From Labilibaculum filiforme (lineage in GTDB: Bacteria; Bacteroidota; Bacteroidia; Bacteroidales; Marinifilaceae), in NCBI RefSeq assembly GCF_002843315.1, contig NZ_MVDD01000028.1, positions 1 to 39,572 on the forward strand: DNA of 39,572 nucleotides, in the 5' to 3' direction. Under the pieces are notes generated by a model. That model had not been told where the DNA came from. It searched no databases and saw only the letters and a list, made by a program, of their open reading frames with translations. The position numbers and the translations under genes are program-made. Below are positions 24,227 to 34,217 of this stretch, one piece after another; position 1 is the first letter of the stretch; every line of letters begins with the position of its first letter.

Positions 24227-25066
24227 ATGTCCTATTTGTCTAAAGTAATGGAAGAATTACAAGCTTCCAGAGAAAATTCAGAATTCGACATGCCAGGTAG
24301 GGATTTAGCCCACCGGTTTGTTGAGGAAGCAATGAATTCTCTATTTCCTATTAATGCACGTCGATCTAATAGTTGCTACGAACAAGAGTCTTTACTATAT
24401 CAATTAGAATCTTTATTAAGATTGTTGCTACTGCCAGTAAAGAAAGAATTAGCAGTTCCTTTGGAAAAAATAACTCACGATTTTATGAAAACTTTGCCTA
24501 AAGTTTATCGTGATTTATTAATGGATGCGGAGGCAATTCAAAAATTTGACCCTGCGGCCCGAAACATTGGTGAAGTAATTATCGCCTACCCTGGTTTTTT
24601 TGCAATTATGGTTTATCGATTAAGTAATGTACTTTATCTTTTAGATGTGCCTATCATTCCACGTTTAATGAGTGAATATGCACATACTAAGACAGGAATT
24701 GATATTCATCCAGGGGCAACTATTGGCGAATCTTTTTTTATTGATCATGGAACTGGTGTTGTTATTGGCGAATCTGCAATCATTAAAAATAATGTAAAAA
24801 TTTATCAGGGAGTAACACTTGGAGCATTACAAGTAAAAAAGAGCTTGGCAAAGAAAAAAAGACATCCTACCGTTGAAGATAATGTCATAATTTACTCAAA
24901 CACAACAATTCTGGGTGGTGACACAGTAATTGGTAGGAATAGCATTATAGGTGGTAACGTTTGGTTAACATCAAGTGTAGAATCCGATAGTATTGTATAT
25001 CACAAGCATGAAACTAAGGTAAGAACAAACCTTGATGAAAGTAAAATCATAAATTTTCAAATATAA
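24227..25066 (+). CDS. cysE: Serine O-acetyltransferase
   Basis: A 279-residue enzyme that acetylates L-serine with acetyl-CoA to O-acetylserine, the first step of cysteine synthesis. An N-terminal helical domain (about 1-150) precedes a left-handed beta-helix of hexapeptide repeats (from about 157): [20 protein letters not shown] in parts, then [16 protein letters not shown] and [18 protein letters not shown]. His161, Asp173 and His174 are the expected catalytic region. The C-terminal ending NFQI resembles the CysE tail (often ending in Ile) that docks into CysK, although that is inference. The gene begins 103 bases after the Cys-rich leader and is followed by cysK after 11 bases. Confidence 0.95.
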   Translation: MSYLSKVMEELQASRENSEFDMPGRDLAHRFVEEAMNSLFPINARRSNSCYEQESLLYQLESLLRLLLLPVKKELAVPLEKITHDFMKTLPKVYRDLLMDAEAIQKFDPAARNIGEVIIAYPGFFAIMVYRLSNVLYLLDVPIIPRLMSEYAHTKTGIDIHPGATIGESFFIDHGTGVVIGESAIIKNNVKIYQGVTLGALQVKKSLAKKKRHPTVEDNVIIYSNTTILGGDTVIGRNSIIGGNVWLTSSVESDSIVYHKHETKVRTNLDESKIINFQI

Positions 25067-25077
25067 ATACGAATAGT

Positions 25078-25989
25078 ATGAAATTAGATAACATTTTAGA
25101 AGGAATTGGTAATACGCCCGTAGTAAAATTAAATAAGGTTTTTGGGAAGAATTCTAATGTTTGGATGAAATTGGAAAGATCAAATCCGGGAGGAAGTATT
25201 AAAGATAGAATAGCATTATCAATGGTTGAGACTGCTGAAAAAAATGGATCTCTCACTAAAGGATCTGTAATTATAGAACCTACTTCGGGTAATACAGGGG
25301 TTGGTTTGGCTATGGTTGCAGCTGTGAAAGGATACAAAATTATTCTAGTAATGCCTGAATCCATGTCGGTTGAAAGAAGAAGTTTAATGGCGGCGTATGG
25401 TGCTGAATTTGTTCTTACACCAAGAGAGCTTGGTATGAAAGGTGCCATCCAAAAAGCAGAAGAGTTACTTGCTAGCAATGAAAAATCATGGATGCCTTCC
25501 CAATTTGATAATGAGGCAAATACTGAGATTCATAGAACTACCACAGCAAAAGAAATTATTGCTGATTTCCCTAATGGTATAGACTATTTGATTACTGGTG
25601 TTGGAACAGGTGGTCATATTAGTGGAGTAGCTGAAATTTTAAAAGTGAAATTTCCAAAACTGAAGGTTTTTGCAGTAGAACCAGAAGCTTCCCCAGTAAT
25701 TGCAGGAGGTGCGCCTGGTCCTCACCCCTTACAGGGGATTGGTGCTGGTTTTATCCCAAAAAATTTGAATACAAAAATTTTAGATGGTAGTATTTCGGTT
25801 GGAAAAGAAGCCGCTTATTCAAAAGTAAAAGAATTGGCTGTATCAGAAGGAATTTTGGCAGGAATTTCAACAGGAGCTTCGCTTGCTGCGATAGAAAAAA
25901 AGCTTGCTGAAGTTGAAGAAGGCGTTACAGTACTTACATTCAACTATGACACAGGAGAAAGATACCTATCGGTTGATGGTTTGTTTTAA
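25078..25989 (+). CDS. cysK: Cysteine synthase (O-acetylserine sulfhydrylase)
   Basis: A 303-residue PLP-dependent enzyme that joins O-acetylserine and sulfide to L-cysteine. Schiff-base Lys42 is in [11 protein letters not shown], the substrate loop is PTSGNTG (68-74), and the phosphate-binding loop is [10 protein letters not shown] (near residues 180-190). A C-terminal SxG-type PLP pyridine contact is in GISTGAS. Length and motifs fit CysK rather than cystathionine beta-synthase. It follows cysE closely (11 bases) and ends in a good terminator, so cysE-cysK is a two-gene operon behind a leader peptide. Confidence 0.96.
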   Translation: MKLDNILEGIGNTPVVKLNKVFGKNSNVWMKLERSNPGGSIKDRIALSMVETAEKNGSLTKGSVIIEPTSGNTGVGLAMVAAVKGYKIILVMPESMSVERRSLMAAYGAEFVLTPRELGMKGAIQKAEELLASNEKSWMPSQFDNEANTEIHRTTTAKEIIADFPNGIDYLITGVGTGGHISGVAEILKVKFPKLKVFAVEPEASPVIAGGAPGPHPLQGIGAGFIPKNLNTKILDGSISVGKEAAYSKVKELAVSEGILAGISTGASLAAIEKKLAEVEEGVTVLTFNYDTGERYLSVDGLF

Positions 25990-25995
25990 ACATAC

Positions 25996-26023
25996 AAAAA
26001 GCCCTCAAGTTTGGGGGCTTTTT
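25996..26023. terminator. Bidirectional terminator after cysK
   Basis: AAAAAGCCC (25996-26004) pairs with GGGCTTTTT (26015-26023) around a short loop; T residues follow on both strands, so it serves both cysK (+) and the convergent plug-domain gene (-). Confidence 0.85.
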
Positions 26024-26050
26024 AAGTTTATTTTACCTTTCTCGTTAATT

Positions 26051-26731
26051 TTATTTTCTAGTCCCTTTTTTTGTTTTAATTACAACTACCCCATTGGCTC
26101 CTCGCGATCCATACATTCCAGATTCACCAGGACTTAATATTTTAATACTTTTGATAGTTGATGTTGCCAAATCGGAAAGTGAACTAAAATCTAAAATCAT
26201 GCCATCAATTTCAATTAAAGCTTCGTTTGGGCCATTTAAAGATCGTCTACCTCGAATTATAACTCCATTATATTCTACACTTACCCCTGGATATTTATCC
26301 GTAATAATTTGCACTGCATTCGTATAACGAGAGTAATCAGGATTATTTTTTGAATATTGTATAGCTGCAAGGAGTTGTTTTGGATCCTTAATGTGTCCGG
26401 ATTCAACAGCTAACTTTCGATATTTTTTTGAATTTTTTATTTGAAGGATTACCTTATTAGAAATAGAATCCCCTATTAAATCTTGACTATTAGCAACAAA
26501 TCCATTTGCGCTTACATTAACTTTTTCGTTTGATTCTCCTTCGAAACTAAAATACCCTTCCGAATCACTTTTTACAATTTGTTTTGAGCTGAATACGGTT
26601 ATTTCGGCATTGATTACTGGGATACTGTCAAAAACAAGTACCTGACCGAGGTAGCTTGTCTTTTGGCTATAAGCGGATGAAAAAAGAGATGAAAATAGAA
26701 TTAATAATCCGTAAACAATTAGGTTTTTCAT
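26051..26731 (-). CDS. TonB-plug domain protein without a barrel
   Basis: About 226 residues. I chose the ATG at 26731 because it gives a clean signal peptide (MKNLIVYGLLILFSSLFSSA, then YSQ); a start twelve codons upstream would add a hydrophilic leader. Residues 25-100 form a carboxypeptidase-regulatory-like beta-sandwich (GQVLVFDSIPVINAEITVFS, SEGYFSF). The C-terminal 80 residues look like the plug of TonB-dependent receptors (NGVIIRGRRSLNGPNEALIE in parts, SGMYGSRGANGVVVIKTKKG), and the protein ends there: no 22-strand barrel follows. So it is secreted, but it cannot be a transporter. It lies at the end of the sensor gene string. A secreted plug-only role is unknown; a fragment of an ancestral SusC-like gene is the alternative, but the neat stop and normal composition argue for a real gene. 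Confidence 0.83.
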   Translation of the reverse strand: MKNLIVYGLLILFSSLFSSAYSQKTSYLGQVLVFDSIPVINAEITVFSSKQIVKSDSEGYFSFEGESNEKVNVSANGFVANSQDLIGDSISNKVILQIKNSKKYRKLAVESGHIKDPKQLLAAIQYSKNNPDYSRYTNAVQIITDKYPGVSVEYNGVIIRGRRSLNGPNEALIEIDGMILDFSSLSDLATSTIKSIKILSPGESGMYGSRGANGVVVIKTKKGTRK

Positions 26732-26787
26732 TTTCTGATAATTTTGATTCGCTACAGAAATCTGCACTGGTTTATTATAAGACTAAT

Positions 26788-29700
26788 TTAATTTGAAATA
26801 CGAATCCCCATAACCGTAATATCATCCAATTGCTCTGTACCATTCATCCATTTCTCCATTGTATTTTCTAAAATGGTTTTCTGAACCATCATAGGTTTTT
26901 GATGGATATCTAATAATACATTTCTAAATTGACGCGTAGTAAATTTACGATCATTTTCACCTCCAAACTGATCTGGATATCCATCTGTGTATAAGTACAA
27001 CATATCATCTGAATGCAAAGCAATTTTATGATTAGTAAAGTCGACATTGTTTTGATGATAAATTCCAATCGGCATTCGATCAGCCTTTAGTACAATTATT
27101 TTATTGTTACGTATTAATAAAAGAGAATTAAAAGCTCCTGAAAAAGTTAAGCTATTTTTATCATGGTCAATCACTATTAATGAAATATCCATCCCATCAC
27201 TTGGTGTGGTATCTTCATGACTTTGGCGAAGCGATATGATAATATTTTTTCGTAATTGATTTAAAATTTCATTTGCCTCTGTTATTTGTTTATGATTTAC
27301 TATTTCATTAAGAAGAGTAACCCCTAACATACTCATAAAAGCTCCAGGAACACCATGACCTGTACAATCAGCTAATGCAACTATTGTTTTATTATCTACT
27401 TTCGTTAACCAATAAAAATCACCACTAACAATAGCTTTTGGTTTATTTATTATAAAACTATCCTTTAAAACTTTCTCTAAATATTTGGTTGGGGGAATAA
27501 CTGCTGCCTGAATTTTACTTGCATATTTAATACTATCAGTAATGTCTTCATTCGCACTTTTAATAAGATCTCTTTGTTTTTCAATTTCTTCTTTTTGTTT
27601 TACTACTTCGATGGTTCTTTTCCTTACCTTCTCTTCCAAAATTCGATTTTCCCGCTTCAATTTTTTCTCTCTATTTTTAATGTAGAGGACAATAGAAATA
27701 ATAGTAAGAAAGAAAAGAGCTAAATAGAACCAAGCCTGTTTCCAAAATGGTGTTTTAATATAAATATTAATATTTACAGGAAATTCACTAGTAATACCAT
27801 CTCCATTGGCTGCCTCTAATATAAACTTATAACTACCATCATTTAAACCATTAAAAGTAACCTCACTAATTGCTGAGAAGTCGGTCCATTTTTCGTCATA
27901 TCCTTCGAGCATATAACGATACTCCACCAATTTTGGCTCCTTAAAATTAATCCCAACAAATTCGATTTTAAGTTTATACCTTCCAGGTGGCAATACCACT
28001 TTTGCACTTACAGGTACAGATTCATCGTTAATTTTAATGGATTTAATTTTGAGTACAGGAGGAGAAGTCTTCAGCTTCTCAAGAGATGGAGTGAATTTTA
28101 AAATTCCTTGATTCATTCCAAACCAAAGGTTATCATTTTTTTCCCTAAATGCTGAATTTACCTGAAATTCGGCACTCTTACTTATACCAATATTCTCTTG
28201 AAGGAGTTTTATTTCATAATTTGACACCTCGATTCGACTCAATCCTCCGCGATGTGCTATCCACATTCTATTTTGATGATCGGGAGTTAAAGAATAGCAA
28301 TAATCAGATAAAAGACCTTCATTGGAGGTTAAATTAATAATAGAATCATCTTGATAAACAAAAACACCGTTTCCTAAGGTTCCCACCCAAATATTTCCTT
28401 TAGAATCTTCTGCAATAGAACGGATATTTATAAAAGAATTTGCTGCAGATAAATTAAACTTTGCTATTTCATTATTTTCAATAAAAGCAATAGAATTACT
28501 TAAGGTTGACAGCCAAATTCGATTTTTAGAATCTATTAGTATATGGTTTACACAATTGTGTGGCAAGCCACCATTACTCATTGTATACCAATTAAATATA
28601 TTTGTTGATAAGCTGTATCTACAAGCTCCTTTTTTGGTTGCAATCCATATGTAATCCTTATTTCCTGTTATAGAATTTATTGAATTCTCTAATATTCCAT
28701 TGGCAATAAATTGACGAGCCAACTTATCCTCTTGAATATTCAATCGATAAACACCATTTTTTTCTGTACCAATCCATAAGTCATTTTCATTTCTAGGATA
28801 CAAAGCAGTTATTTTATCGAAAGGTAAACCTCGGTAACTATCAAAAAGACGGAGGTCTTTGTGGTTTAAGATATTTCTTCGTATTAAACCTTTCTCGGAA
28901 CCAAACCATTCGTATTTTGTATCGATAGAAATTGCAGATATTTCAGTGCCATATAGTTCTTCTTGCGGGGAATAAAAGGTGTAAGCTGGATCAATTAAAC
29001 GCGCTAAGCCTTTTCCGTAAACACTTAGCCATATATTTCCTTCAGAATCTTCAAAAACGAGTTTAATATTGTCGCTTTGAAGGCCATTTTTTGAATTGAA
29101 GGTTTTATCTAAATGAAAACCGGATGCATCTTTCACCAGTTTATGAACTCCTTCGCCAAATGTAGAGATCCATAAGTTGCAATTATTATCCTCGAAAATA
29201 TCTTGAATCCCTTCCATTTTTATCGCAGAACTCTCCCCTATATTTGTGGTATTAAACCCTTCTTTTGTAAGTTCTAAATAATAAATATTGTTAGTGCCAC
29301 TTAAAATAAAGAAGCCTTTTCCATCTCTACTTTTACAAATACGATTAATTCTATTTTGATTAAGTTCAGTAATCTCCTTAATAATCTCAATTTGATTGTT
29401 TTCGTTTATTTTGCAGTGCTTTAACCCATCAATAGCTCCTACTAAAAGTTCATTTGAATTAACAAACTCAAATGAAAAAACAGGAAATGCGCCATCCGAA
29501 AAAATAACAGGTTCAATTTTTTCATCTTTACCGATATAGAGTAATCCCTCGTTTTGATTGGAAAACCAAATAGTTCCTGAATTATGCAAATGAATATTGG
29601 TTACACTACTTTTTGTGGTAGTAGTAGGAATAAATTTGTGAAAACCATTCTTACTTTTGAAACTTAAATTTCCATTCATATGTCCAAACCATTCCCCTTT

Positions 29701-29982
29701 AGGACTATTTAAATTGCAGGTTATAAAATTTCCAGCAAGAGAATCAGACGTATCGAAAAGGGTGAAATTGATTCCATCAAAGCTTGCCAATCCATCTCCG
29801 GTTCCAATCCATAGATAGCCTTCTGAACTTTGACTTATCGTGTACACATAAGCTTGGGGAAGACCTTGCTCGACCCCATAAGTAATAAATTTATTATCTT
29901 GAGCTTTAAGCGTTTCCTGAAATAGGAAGAGTAAAGTTAAGGATAATAAGATTTGTAATATAAACTTTTGTGTTTTTTTCAT
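26788..29982 (-). CDS. Propeller/Y_Y_Y sensor with PP2C (SpoIIE) phosphatase output
   Basis: A 1064-residue membrane sensor. After a signal peptide (MKKTQKFILQILLSLTLLFLF), a periplasmic regulator-propeller domain with repeated WIGT-like blades (about 30-660) is followed by a Y_Y_Y domain (about 665-740) and a single membrane helix near 745-765. A coiled coil of Lys/Glu-rich residues (REKKLKRENRILEEKVRKR) leads to a cytoplasmic PP2C-type SpoIIE phosphatase domain (about 830-1064). Its metal-binding aspartates remain: SGDFYWLT, ADCTGHGVPGAF, DGMDISL, YTDGYPDQ and DDITVMGI. It therefore should dephosphorylate Ser/Thr in a partner, as in partner-switching. It lies 73 bases after the histidine kinase gene and shares its N-terminal sensor architecture. 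Confidence 0.9.
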   Translation of the reverse strand: MKKTQKFILQILLSLTLLFLFQETLKAQDNKFITYGVEQGLPQAYVYTISQSSEGYLWIGTGDGLASFDGINFTLFDTSDSLAGNFITCNLNSPKGEWFGHMNGNLSFKSKNGFHKFIPTTTTKSSVTNIHLHNSGTIWFSNQNEGLLYIGKDEKIEPVIFSDGAFPVFSFEFVNSNELLVGAIDGLKHCKINENNQIEIIKEITELNQNRINRICKSRDGKGFFILSGTNNIYYLELTKEGFNTTNIGESSAIKMEGIQDIFEDNNCNLWISTFGEGVHKLVKDASGFHLDKTFNSKNGLQSDNIKLVFEDSEGNIWLSVYGKGLARLIDPAYTFYSPQEELYGTEISAISIDTKYEWFGSEKGLIRRNILNHKDLRLFDSYRGLPFDKITALYPRNENDLWIGTEKNGVYRLNIQEDKLARQFIANGILENSINSITGNKDYIWIATKKGACRYSLSTNIFNWYTMSNGGLPHNCVNHILIDSKNRIWLSTLSNSIAFIENNEIAKFNLSAANSFINIRSIAEDSKGNIWVGTLGNGVFVYQDDSIINLTSNEGLLSDYCYSLTPDHQNRMWIAHRGGLSRIEVSNYEIKLLQENIGISKSAEFQVNSAFREKNDNLWFGMNQGILKFTPSLEKLKTSPPVLKIKSIKINDESVPVSAKVVLPPGRYKLKIEFVGINFKEPKLVEYRYMLEGYDEKWTDFSAISEVTFNGLNDGSYKFILEAANGDGITSEFPVNINIYIKTPFWKQAWFYLALFFLTIISIVLYIKNREKKLKRENRILEEKVRKRTIEVVKQKEEIEKQRDLIKSANEDITDSIKYASKIQAAVIPPTKYLEKVLKDSFIINKPKAIVSGDFYWLTKVDNKTIVALADCTGHGVPGAFMSMLGVTLLNEIVNHKQITEANEILNQLRKNIIISLRQSHEDTTPSDGMDISLIVIDHDKNSLTFSGAFNSLLLIRNNKIIVLKADRMPIGIYHQNNVDFTNHKIALHSDDMLYLYTDGYPDQFGGENDRKFTTRQFRNVLLDIHQKPMMVQKTILENTMEKWMNGTEQLDDITVMGIRISN

Positions 29983-30055
29983 TCAGCTTACTTAACAATA
30001 AAACAACTTAACGAGAAATAGTGTTTACTTCTTTTTCGGGAGCATTTAACTAAAC

Positions 30056-33000
30056 TTAATTCCCGGCAGGCAAAGTAAAATAAAAATACGAGCCTTCCCC
30101 TGGAACCGATTCTACACCTATTTTTCCTCCTAGTAAACTCACCATGCTTTTTGAAATGGCTAAACCTAATCCTGCCCCACGGTATAATTTTTTCCAATTA
30201 TCCCGACTCTCCTTCCTAAACCGTTCAAATATTACTTCCTTTTGATCTGGAAATATCCCTATACCCGTATCTTTCACAAAAAACTTAACTATTCCGTTTT
30301 TATGATATACAATTCCAAAATCAATGGAACCATTTTCAGTAAATTTTATAGCATTTCCAATTAAATTAGATAGAATTTGTTTCAATCGCAATGGATCTGA
30401 TTGAATAATTAAATTGGTATCTTTTTCAAGATAGTTAAGAACAACATTTTCTAGTTTTAATTCGGATAATTTCTTTACATGAACAGTATATAATTCGGTT
30501 AATATTTCATGCAAATTACATTCCTGAATTTTAATTTTAAGTTGTCCTGCTTCAATACTTGAAACATCCATAATATCATCAATTAATGATAATAAATCAT
30601 TAGTATTCGATCTTAGAATTGATATATATTTGCTTTTGGAAACTGGATTTATATCTGGTTCTTGCAACATTCCCGAAAATCCAATAATAGCATTTAAAGG
30701 CGTTCTTATTTCATGAGACATGTTGGATAAAAAGGCCGTTTTAAGTCGATCGGATTCTTCGGCTTTCTCTTTCGCCAAGATTAACTCTTTCTCGGTTCTT
30801 TTTCTTTCTTTTATTACTTCTTCTTTAGCTATTACTTCTCGAGTTTTATCGTCTAAATTTTTAATTAAATTCCGTTGAATTCTTTTTAAATTTTTCTCGC
30901 GTAGTATAACTGTGATATAAATTGCAACCATTAGGCTTATAAAACTTACGATTTGAAACCATGTTTTTTGCCACAAAGGGTATTTAATTTTTATTTTAAA
31001 GTTTAAAGGCTCTACCGATTTTATTCCATTACTATTGGTAGCATTTAACTGGAAATTATAGGTCCCCGAACCTAATTGCTTGTACTCAGCTACCCGTTTA
31101 TTATCGGGGTTCGACCATTCTTGTTCGTACCCATTTAACACGTATTGATATTTAATAAGCTCCGGTTCATTTAAGTTAATTCCTTTAAAACCAATCTGAA
31201 TTTTATAATGCCCCGAAGGCAAAACTAGGTTTTTATTAATCGGATATTCATCTCCATTTACACGTAAGGATGAAATTTCTAAGTTTGGTGGAACCACATT
31301 AGCTACTTCTTTTGAAATAGCATAAGTGTAAATTCCTTGATTAGATCCAAATAATAAGGTATTTTCTTCACCAATGGCTGTAGCATTCTTATTAAACTCA
31401 ATGGAAGAATTTATGCCCGCATTTTTTTGAAATGTTTTCACATGATAATCAGAAAGTCGAATTTGACTAATCCCACCTCTATGAGTAGCCCAAACATGAT
31501 TTTCATCCCGATTTAAGGAGTAACAATAGTCAGACAATAAACCATGCTGATAATTGATATTCATTATTGAATCCTTATTCAACACATATACGCCATTTCC
31601 CTGAGTTCCCACCCAAATTAGTCCATTATGATCTTCTAAAACAGAGGAGATATTGAGAAGACTATTTCGGTTTGCTAAACGAATATTGGTTAATTCGTCG
31701 TTCTGAATATAGGATAATGTATTACTAAGTGTTCCTACCCAAATTCTGCCTTTATGATCTTTTATAAGATGATTAACAGAATTATGCGGAAGTCCTTCTT
31801 CCTGCATTGTATACCACTTTTTTTCATCGGAAGTAACTTTATATCTGCAAAGTCCTTTTTGGGTGGCAATCCAAACATATTGTTTTTCGCTTACTATCGC
31901 ATTAATCGATTTCTCTAAATTTCCAAGACGCAGGAATTGAGGCTTAATTTTTTCTGTTGCGTAATTGAGGCGGTAAATTCCCGATTTTTCAGTTCCAATC
32001 CATAGCTCTTTATCATTCCAATCTGCAAGAGCTGTAATTTTTTCATTTTCTAAAATACCATTCACATCATAGGCTTGTAGAACCTTATTTGTTTTTGAAT
32101 CAACTTTTAAAAGCTCTGTTCCGGTTCCAATCCATTTTATATCATTTTTAATACAGATGGAATGAATACTATTACTATATCTATCTTCATTGAAATTTAT
32201 GAATGAATTTGCTGATGATACCAAGCGACTTATACCACCTCCGTATTTTCCTATCCAAACATTTCCTGCTCTGTCTTCGAAAATAGACTTTATAGAATTC
32301 GTTTGAAGGCCATTGTCTTTATTGTACTTTTCAATTACTGGAAATTCTATATTTGTAGAAATATAAAGCTTACAAACTCCACTTTCTAAAGAGCTTATCC
32401 ATAAATTTCCATTTTTATCTTCGCATAGTGTTTGTGCTCTTAAAAAATCATAATTAGTGGCTATTTTATCTACTTCATACTGGTCAGAATCTAGTTTTAT
32501 TTGATATAAACCATCATTTTCAGTTAGAATATAGAAAATATCACTTACTTGAGATTTTACGATATCAACTATTTTATTCGTAGGAATTTCATCAATATCA
32601 TTCGTTACTTCTATTCTTTTGTTTGTAGTTATCTTACACAATTTAACCCCTTCAGATGTTCCAACCAGTAATCTGTTCTCGTCAACAAACTTAAAGGTGA
32701 AAACAGGTTGCTCGAAAGAATTCTGATACAAATTTTCTTTTGAAGATTCACTTTTTAATTTTACGAAACCTTTATTTTGACTCGCAATCCAAATATTCTC
32801 ATTACAATCTAACTCAATATCAACGATACTGCTTGTTTCATTTATAAAATATCTAAAAGTAGCTCCATCATAAAAACTCACACGTCCATTTAAGTGGCCA
32901 AACCATAATCCTGTTTTAGTTTTAAGACTGCAGGTTATAAAATCACCACCAAGTGAATCTTGTTCGGTATAATTTCTAAATGTATATCCATCATACTTTG

Positions 33001-33187
33001 ATAAACCATTTCCGGTACCAATCCACAAATTCCCTTTCGAATCTTGCAGGATATTATACACATAGGCCTGCGCTAATCCATCGTCTACATTATAGTTAAT
33101 AAATCTGTTTTCTTGTGAAAAGGAGAAAATAGGGCTTATTAGAAAAAGTAGCGCTAAAAGTTGGATCAAAATTGTATTCTGTTTCAT
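30056..33187 (-). CDS. Propeller/Y_Y_Y sensor histidine kinase
   Basis: A 1043-residue membrane histidine kinase. A signal peptide (MKQNTILIQLLALLFLISPIFS) is followed by a periplasmic regulator-propeller domain (about 25-650, blades ending in WIGTG, WIGTEKSG, WVGTQGNG), a Y_Y_Y domain (about 655-730) and a membrane helix near 740-765. A coiled coil precedes HisKA with the H-box SHEIRTPLNAI (phosphoacceptor His near 823), then HATPase_c with N-box NLIGNAIKFTENG, G1 DTGIGIF and G2 GAGLGLAIS. There is no receiver or AraC domain at the C-terminus, so it is a classical kinase, not the hybrid form common for such sensors. No response regulator gene is in the window. Its ligand is unknown; the family senses external molecules. 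Confidence 0.92.
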   Translation of the reverse strand: MKQNTILIQLLALLFLISPIFSFSQENRFINYNVDDGLAQAYVYNILQDSKGNLWIGTGNGLSKYDGYTFRNYTEQDSLGGDFITCSLKTKTGLWFGHLNGRVSFYDGATFRYFINETSSIVDIELDCNENIWIASQNKGFVKLKSESSKENLYQNSFEQPVFTFKFVDENRLLVGTSEGVKLCKITTNKRIEVTNDIDEIPTNKIVDIVKSQVSDIFYILTENDGLYQIKLDSDQYEVDKIATNYDFLRAQTLCEDKNGNLWISSLESGVCKLYISTNIEFPVIEKYNKDNGLQTNSIKSIFEDRAGNVWIGKYGGGISRLVSSANSFINFNEDRYSNSIHSICIKNDIKWIGTGTELLKVDSKTNKVLQAYDVNGILENEKITALADWNDKELWIGTEKSGIYRLNYATEKIKPQFLRLGNLEKSINAIVSEKQYVWIATQKGLCRYKVTSDEKKWYTMQEEGLPHNSVNHLIKDHKGRIWVGTLSNTLSYIQNDELTNIRLANRNSLLNISSVLEDHNGLIWVGTQGNGVYVLNKDSIMNINYQHGLLSDYCYSLNRDENHVWATHRGGISQIRLSDYHVKTFQKNAGINSSIEFNKNATAIGEENTLLFGSNQGIYTYAISKEVANVVPPNLEISSLRVNGDEYPINKNLVLPSGHYKIQIGFKGINLNEPELIKYQYVLNGYEQEWSNPDNKRVAEYKQLGSGTYNFQLNATNSNGIKSVEPLNFKIKIKYPLWQKTWFQIVSFISLMVAIYITVILREKNLKRIQRNLIKNLDDKTREVIAKEEVIKERKRTEKELILAKEKAEESDRLKTAFLSNMSHEIRTPLNAIIGFSGMLQEPDINPVSKSKYISILRSNTNDLLSLIDDIMDVSSIEAGQLKIKIQECNLHEILTELYTVHVKKLSELKLENVVLNYLEKDTNLIIQSDPLRLKQILSNLIGNAIKFTENGSIDFGIVYHKNGIVKFFVKDTGIGIFPDQKEVIFERFRKESRDNWKKLYRGAGLGLAISKSMVSLLGGKIGVESVPGEGSYFYFTLPAGN

Positions 33188-33198
33188 TCAGATTATTA

Positions 33199-34194
33199 TT
33201 AATTCTTCTTTTTACCAATAGCTTTCATTCTAATTTTTGGAGTATAAACAGGAACGCCTCCAATGGGTATTGAAAAGAAAGGTAAAGCTTCTCCGTACTG
33301 ATTTTTAATAGATATAACCACATTATTATTTTTCACTAGTGCGTTACGACGTTTAATAAATTGAATTTCCAGGGAGGAGTTTTGCTCGCGCTCGCTAATT
33401 GGAAATTTATTTCTTATCCACTGATTCTCAGTCGATAAATCACAAAGCATTCCATTTTTTGCAATCGAATTAATTCTAATATAACCATCGTTATCCCAAT
33501 CAAAATTCGTTACTTCAACTGAAATAGTTCTATCATCTGCAAACGGATAAATTTGTGAAATATCATTCATATCATTCGAAAGGCGAAAAGTATATTCATA
33601 AGTGAAAATATTTCCCCCTTCCACCTCTTTGTTTTCCTGAGCATTGGTACTTAAGAAAAAGCGATAAAGATTCCCATCATCACCAGATTTTCCTGTAACA
33701 ATTACTTTAAAAACACGGCCTCCAAATTTTTCTATCATTTCACCTTCGAAAGGGTTAAACGGACCAAAAGTATACCAATCGTTATCGTACTTATGGTCGT
33801 TATCAAAATTCTTCGAATTCAAAAGGTTCCCGCTATCAAATTTACCTATTGGATCAATATTCTGGGCATCTTCATTTGACCAACACTCGAATCCTCCGTA
33901 AACAGAGAAATTGACTGTTGTATTATATTCTCCCTTTTGTTCATCATTCATCCCTCCAATTTCAGGGTCATATACTCGAATATAGACAGGTTCGGTATGA
34001 GTTTCCGGAATTAGGAAAAAATAAACTTGACAAAAATCATCATCTCCCCAAGATGTTTCGGCATCGGCTCCAAAAGTAACCAGATATGGTATATTTTCTT
34101 CCACCGCCGGAACAGCCTGAGCATTTACCATGGCGTTATTTAAAAACGTTAGGTATATTATAAAACAAAAGATGAATGTTTTAAATTTTGTCAT
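33199..34194 (-). CDS. Unknown secreted protein in the SprF-linked operon
   Basis: A 331-residue protein with a signal peptide (MTKFKTFIFCFIIYLTFLN) and a mature part rich in beta-strand-like stretches and aromatic and acidic residues (AETSWGDDDFCQVYFFLIPE, PFNPFEGEMIEKFGG, SVEVTNFDWDNDGYIRI). It has few Cys and no transmembrane helix or lipobox. The C-terminus is basic (RMKAIGKKKN). I recognise no domain. Its gene is 11 bases before the histidine kinase and 23 bases after the OmpA-like gene, so it belongs to the same transcript and might be the periplasmic or surface ligand-binder of the sensor pair. This is inference from position alone. Confidence 0.75.
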   Translation of the reverse strand: MTKFKTFIFCFIIYLTFLNNAMVNAQAVPAVEENIPYLVTFGADAETSWGDDDFCQVYFFLIPETHTEPVYIRVYDPEIGGMNDEQKGEYNTTVNFSVYGGFECWSNEDAQNIDPIGKFDSGNLLNSKNFDNDHKYDNDWYTFGPFNPFEGEMIEKFGGRVFKVIVTGKSGDDGNLYRFFLSTNAQENKEVEGGNIFTYEYTFRLSNDMNDISQIYPFADDRTISVEVTNFDWDNDGYIRINSIAKNGMLCDLSTENQWIRNKFPISEREQNSSLEIQFIKRRNALVKNNNVVISIKNQYGEALPFFSIPIGGVPVYTPKIRMKAIGKKKN

Positions 34195-34217
34195 TTTTGT
34201 TAAGATTTTAAATTTAC

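Noticed and set aside
25047-25478. 143-residue minus-strand frame opposite cysE/cysK
   Set aside because: It lies inside the strongly conserved cysK on the other strand, and its translation shows no family motif.
29988-30197. 69-residue minus-strand frame at the end of the histidine kinase gene
   Set aside because: It overlaps the conserved ATPase domain of the kinase in another frame.
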